Origin: JAAZMI01 sp050948785
GTDB lineage: Bacteria > Bacillota > Dethiobacteria > DTU022 > UBA8154
Direction of reading: 5' to 3'
Length of the DNA stretch: 64,000 nucleotides
Assembly: GCA_050948785.1 (NCBI GenBank)
Contig: JBMNEM010000002.1
Location: forward strand, 248,001-312,000
Part shown: positions 60,605 through 64,000 of the stretch, in pieces
How the letters are laid out: the number at the start of each line of letters is the position of its first letter
Position numbering within the stretch: position 1 is the stretch's first letter
Position numbers and translations under genes: made by a program
Notes under the pieces: generated by a model
The model's database searches: none
The model's input: only the letters and a program-made list of their open reading frames with translations
What the model was told of the DNA's origin: nothing

Positions 60605-60711
60605 CAGATGTTACACCGCTTTTAGTCTAATCATCTACCTCAAATAAGCCTCTGAAAGTAAAATACTATAATTTTAAACAAATTGGGAAATTTCCTAATA
60701 GTTTCTGACAT

Positions 60712-60838
60712 TTATACACAAGTATTTTCATTGCAGCGAGGTGTTTCATCTGTTATTATATTGTTAGGCTATTAATAAGCATCGAATCTTACTGTTTTCC
60801 ACAGAAGTTGTGGAAAACTTTAAGTTATTTGTGAATAA
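60712..60838 (+). promoter_or_regulatory. dnaA promoter and DnaA boxes (oriC part 1)
   Basis: The promoter is TTGCAG (60731-60736), 17 bp, TATTAT (60754-60759). DnaA boxes of the TTATNCACA type are at 60712-60720 (plus) and 60830-60838 (minus). An inverted pair of box-like TTTTCCACA lies at 60795-60803 (plus) and 60809-60817 (minus). The boxes flank the promoter, which suggests DnaA autoregulation and an incA-like half of a bipartite origin. Confidence 0.85.
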
Positions 60839-60859
60839 CTTATGATGGAGGGCTGTATA

Positions 60860-62230
60860 ATGGAAGATCGTTTGCCTGCCATCTGGCACGCGGTTCTTTC
60901 CGAAATGGAAAAAATACTGAGTAAACCGAGTTTTGAAACATGGTTAAAAACAACAAAACTGGTCGCCATGCAGGATAGTACCATTATCGTGGAAGTACCA
61001 AATGAGTTTACGCGGGACTGGTTAAAAAATCACTACCGTAAATCCATATCAAGTGCTCTGGAAAAAGTCAGCGATTGTCAATACTACATACATTTTGTTA
61101 CACCACAGAATATTGATTTCCAAGAAAAAAATATCCCGGAAAATGAGTTTCCGGCCACATCCACCCAAAAAAATCCGGTAAATACAGATAAAAAGGCTCT
61201 ATCCGTAACCTGTAAGTGGTTGAACCCCAAATACACATTCGGCAGTTTTGTGATCGGGGGCAGCAACCGCCTGGCGCACGCCGCCTCTCTGGCCGTAGCG
61301 GAAGCCCCCTCCAAGGCTTATAATCCCCTTTTTATCTATGGCGGCGTGGGATTGGGCAAAACCCATCTCATGCATGCCATCGGTCATTATGTTGTTTTCC
61401 ACAACATCAGTGAAAAAGTGAATTATCTCTCTTCGGAAAAGTTTACCAATCAGTTTATCAATGCTATCCGGGATAACAAAACAGAGGAGTTTCGCAATAT
61501 TTACCGTAACGTGGATGTTCTCCTGATTGATGATATCCAGTTTTTAGCAGGAAAAGAACAGACCCAGGAAGAATTTTTTCACACTTTCAATGCACTCCAC
61601 GAAAACAGTAAACAGATTGTTATCTCCAGCGATCGCCCGCCTAAGGAGATACCCACTCTGGAAGACCGGCTACGTTCACGCTTTGAATGGGGTTTGATTA
61701 CAGATATCCAATCACCGGATCTGGAAACAAGAATTGCTATTCTGCGTAAAAAAAGTTCCCTGGAGAGAATACCGATTACGGACGATGTCCTGCTGTATAT
61801 CGCCCAAAAAATTGAAAATAACATTCGCGAGCTTGAAGGTGCCCTGATCCGCATCATTGCTTTTGCCTCCTTGGAGGGCAGAAAAATAGATCTACCCCTG
61901 GCTGAGGAAGCACTCAAGGATTTTCTCACTCCCAAACAAAAAAATCTGAATTCGGAACAAATTATCTCGGTGACAGCTTCTTATTTTAAAATAACATCCC
62001 GGGAAATCAAATCCAGAAGAAGAACGCAAAATATCTCCCTGCCGCGGCAAATCGCCATGTATCTCTGCCGTGAGCTTACAGATCTCTCCCTGCCGAAGAT
62101 AGGAGAGGACTTTGGAGGAAAAGATCATACCACCGTCATCCATGCCCACAGAAAAATTTCTTCTCATATAAAAAAAGATGACAACCTGGTACGCCAAATA
62201 AACGAAATCAAAAACCTTTTAAGCTACTGA
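60860..62230 (+). CDS. dnaA: Chromosomal replication initiator protein DnaA
   Basis: AAA+ initiator that binds DnaA boxes and melts oriC. The 456-residue protein has domain I (LPAIWHAVLSEMEKILSKPSFETWLK), a variable linker, the AAA+ domain with YNPLFIYGGVGLGKTHLMHAIGH (Walker A) and DVLLIDDIQFLAGKE (Walker B), and domain IV with the signature GGKDHTTVIHAHRKI. ATG 60860 follows GGAGGG by 7-8 nt; ATGs at 60842 and 60845 are not used. It diverges from rpmH and is followed by an origin region and dnaN. Confidence 0.98.
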   Translation: MEDRLPAIWHAVLSEMEKILSKPSFETWLKTTKLVAMQDSTIIVEVPNEFTRDWLKNHYRKSISSALEKVSDCQYYIHFVTPQNIDFQEKNIPENEFPATSTQKNPVNTDKKALSVTCKWLNPKYTFGSFVIGGSNRLAHAASLAVAEAPSKAYNPLFIYGGVGLGKTHLMHAIGHYVVFHNISEKVNYLSSEKFTNQFINAIRDNKTEEFRNIYRNVDVLLIDDIQFLAGKEQTQEEFFHTFNALHENSKQIVISSDRPPKEIPTLEDRLRSRFEWGLITDIQSPDLETRIAILRKKSSLERIPITDDVLLYIAQKIENNIRELEGALIRIIAFASLEGRKIDLPLAEEALKDFLTPKQKNLNSEQIISVTASYFKITSREIKSRRRTQNISLPRQIAMYLCRELTDLSLPKIGEDFGGKDHTTVIHAHRKISSHIKKDDNLVRQINEIKNLLSY

Positions 62231-62521
62231 GTTGTGGACAGGCCTGTAAAAATGTTGTTAATTAAAAATATGATCTGTGGATAACTTTCACTTTTTAACT
62301 GCAAATTTTTGTGCCTGTTAATTATGTTGATAAGTTTCCCTGATTATTCACAGTTTATCCACAAGGAAACTTGTCGTAAATCTGGGACAAAAAACCCTTT
62401 TTACACAAATCCACAGCCCTTATGACTACTTTTACTTATTTATTCTTAAAGAATAGTTAAAGATAATCATAAGCCAGTCATTTGGGGATTATCTCCAAAA
62501 ATTAGGGGGAAAGAGAAAAAG
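62231..62521. other. oriC part 2: DnaA-box cluster and AT-rich region between dnaA and dnaN
   Basis: The 291-nt AT-rich gap contains perfect or consensus DnaA boxes TTATCCACA at 62276-62284 (minus) and 62355-62363 (plus), and TTATTCACA at 62344-62352 (plus). Weaker matches lie at 62233-62241 and 62399-62407. With the cluster upstream of dnaA this fits the bipartite oriC of Firmicutes; unwinding probably occurs here. I did not define the DnaA-trio element. Confidence 0.88.
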
Positions 62522-63658
62522 ATGCATCTATTTATTAAAAAAAATGATTTAATGGAAAAACTGGCTGTATTGGAGAAAATTATCCCCTCCAGGACAACGA
62601 TACCATTTTTAAAAGGTGTAAAATTAGAAACAACGGATGATAGCCTGATCTTGACTACCAGCAACCTGGATATGAGCCTGAAAGCATTTTGCCCGGCAAA
62701 AGTTTTGAAAAAAGGGGAGATTATTTTACCGGAGAAATTCTTTGACATTATCAGACAGACCCCTGCCGAGGAAATCGAAATTAACCTGGCTGAAGAGGAC
62801 TTTCGAGCCGCGATCCGGAGCGGTTCAGCCAACTTTTTTCTCTACGGGGCGGATTCGGAACAATTTCCCCTGTTTACCGCCGAACAGGAATGGCGGGAAT
62901 GGACTAATTTGAACTTTGCCGCTACGGAACTCAAAAATATCCTGCGCCAGGTGCATTTTGCTGTTTCCCAGGATGAAAACAAGCCCTCTTTTCGGGGGAT
63001 TTTACTGGAAGCCAATTCCCAGGGCCATGTTCTTTGTATGTCTTCCGATACATACCGGCTGGCTTGCTTTGAAAAGTCTTTTAGTCAAGAAACCAATTTC
63101 CAACCGTTCCGCCTGTTGATTCCCGGTAAATCATTGGGTGAAGTGGCCAGGATGCTGAGTGATTCCGGGGAAATGGTGGCTTGTTATTTCCAAGAAAATG
63201 AAATTATTTTTGCCCACAGGCAATTTATTTTTTCCAGCAGGCTGCTTGAAGACAAATATCCGGATCTGCTTACAGCTTTTCCACAGGGCTATGCGACAAA
63301 AATAGTTCTCCCGGCCAATCTTTTGGAAAAAACAGTCAGCAGGGCTTCCTTGTTGGCTCAGGGGGAAAATCGCATGATCGCTTTGAAGATCAACGGTAAA
63401 TCCCTGCAGATCAGTTCCAGTTCCGAAGTTGGCAGGATGAAGGAAGAAATACTCCTTGAAAATAAGGAAGGAGATGACCTGGAGGAAATTTTAATCAATT
63501 CCCGTTTTTTTCTGGATGTGCTGCGGATTTGGGAGGAAGAGCTTGTCGAGATTGAGTTAAATGGCCCTGTGGGCCCGTGCATTTTTCAACACCGCCGGGA
63601 AGGGGAGGGCGGCCTGGAAAATTATCGCTATCTGGTTCTGCCCATTAAACCGGATTGA
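62522..63658 (+). CDS. dnaN: DNA polymerase III beta subunit (sliding clamp)
   Basis: Ring clamp that tethers the replicative polymerase. The 378-residue protein has three repeated clamp domains: MHLFIKKNDLMEKLAVLEKIIPSRTTIPFLKGVKLE, then FAVSQDENKPSFRGILLEANSQGHVLCMSSDTYRLA, and a C-terminal part ending NYRYLVLPIKPD. AGGGGG is about 12 nt upstream of the ATG. recF follows after 49 nt; the small S4-domain gene (yaaA/rlbA) found there in Bacillus is absent. Confidence 0.97.
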   Translation: MHLFIKKNDLMEKLAVLEKIIPSRTTIPFLKGVKLETTDDSLILTTSNLDMSLKAFCPAKVLKKGEIILPEKFFDIIRQTPAEEIEINLAEEDFRAAIRSGSANFFLYGADSEQFPLFTAEQEWREWTNLNFAATELKNILRQVHFAVSQDENKPSFRGILLEANSQGHVLCMSSDTYRLACFEKSFSQETNFQPFRLLIPGKSLGEVARMLSDSGEMVACYFQENEIIFAHRQFIFSSRLLEDKYPDLLTAFPQGYATKIVLPANLLEKTVSRASLLAQGENRMIALKINGKSLQISSSSEVGRMKEEILLENKEGDDLEEILINSRFFLDVLRIWEEELVEIELNGPVGPCIFQHRREGEGGLENYRYLVLPIKPD

Positions 63659-63707
63659 AAAATTTGAGTTTTAAAGAAATTTCAAGGCAACCGGGAAGGT
63701 ACACGCT

Positions 63708-64000
63708 TTGTATATAAAGGAGCTCCACCTCATCAATTTTCGTAATTATGCACGGGAAGAACTGCAGTTCGAGCCGGGAATCTGTGTAATCCAGGGGGCC
63801 AACGGCCAGGGTAAGAGCAACCTTTTGGAAGCCATTTACAGTCTCTGTTTTGCCCGTTCTTTTAGAAATTTTAAAGAGAGCGATCTTGTCCGCTGGGATA
63901 CCCCTTATTACTATCTCCGGGGAACAGTTTTTTTGCAGCAGCGCTTTTATCAACTGGAAGTGGGCTATGAAGCGCAAAAAAAAAGAAAAGTGATCAAGAT
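63708..64000 (+). CDS. recF: DNA replication and repair protein RecF (partial, 5' end)
   Basis: SMC-like ATPase of recombinational repair. Only the first 97 codons are in the window: MYIKELHLINFRNYAREELQFEPGICVIQGANGQGKSNLLEAIYSLCFARSFRNFKESDLVRW, with Walker A GANGQGKS and the typical RecF N-terminus. TTG 63708 follows GGGAAGGT by 7 nt. The frame is open to the end of the window. dnaA-dnaN-recF order is conserved. Confidence 0.95.
   Translation, partial: MYIKELHLINFRNYAREELQFEPGICVIQGANGQGKSNLLEAIYSLCFARSFRNFKESDLVRWDTPYYYLRGTVFLQQRFYQLEVGYEAQKKRKVIK

Overview
The window is a chromosomal segment of an endospore-forming member of the Firmicutes, most likely a Clostridia-type anaerobe. The evidence is the Firmicutes-type replication origin (rpmH/rnpA divergent from dnaA-dnaN-recF), sporulation genes (a SigG-like sigma factor, spoIIR, yyaC, spore-type lonC), the WalRK wall regulon, Soj/Spo0J/Noc, and block-by-block gene-order agreement with the left side of oriC in Bacillus subtilis. 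I cannot name the genus from the sequence. I saw no rRNA, tRNA, CRISPR array, insertion sequence or prophage.

Layout. The origin lies at about 60.5-62.5 kb. Nearly everything left of it is on the minus strand, pointing away from oriC and so co-directional with replication. 1-4 kb: comEB-glyA-rpiB-ywlE-sua5 (nucleotide and one-carbon metabolism, arginine phosphatase, tRNA t6A). 4-10 kb: nickel genes on the plus strand (larC, nikR) around a Na/Pi transporter, spoIIR and a sigG-like gene. 10-16 kb: prmC-prfA-yqhQ, rpmE, a LysM/M23 hydrolase, rho and a frameshifted Ca2+/cation antiporter gene. 17-21 kb: glpX-talC-fba (gluconeogenesis), a Yip1-like membrane protein and sppA. 21.7-25.7 kb: a polyamine cluster pdaD-speE-speB followed by pyrG. 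25.8-32 kb: more variable content (metallo-beta-lactamase hydrolase, cysteine synthase, B12-radical SAM enzyme, saccharopine-dehydrogenase-like protein, vapBC), then rlmH. 32.5-41 kb: walRKHI with murA, a histidine phosphatase and htrA. 41-51 kb: a second LysM-G5-M23 hydrolase, dnaB, lonC, rplI, rpsR-ssb-rpsF, a frameshifted AI-2E transporter gene, ychF and a DUF951 gene. 51-60 kb: adk, yyaC, parS-parB-parA-noc, rsmG, mnmE, jag-yidC-yidD-rnpA-rpmH. 60.8-64 kb: dnaA, dnaN and the start of recF.

The genes form a housekeeping core (replication, segregation, translation, wall homeostasis) with a few lineage-specific inserts. The points most worth a second look are: three apparent reading-frame breaks (rho N-terminus, Ca2+/cation antiporter, AI-2E transporter); an sppA whose only well-placed start is AUC; canonical genes missing from expected slots (mnmG, walJ, the small S4-domain gene between dnaN and recF); murA placed inside the wal operon; GC-rich dispersed intergenic repeats; a truncated MazG-like gene running into rplI; and a long acidic repeat tail on ribosomal protein S6. 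I found no clearly new multi-gene system.
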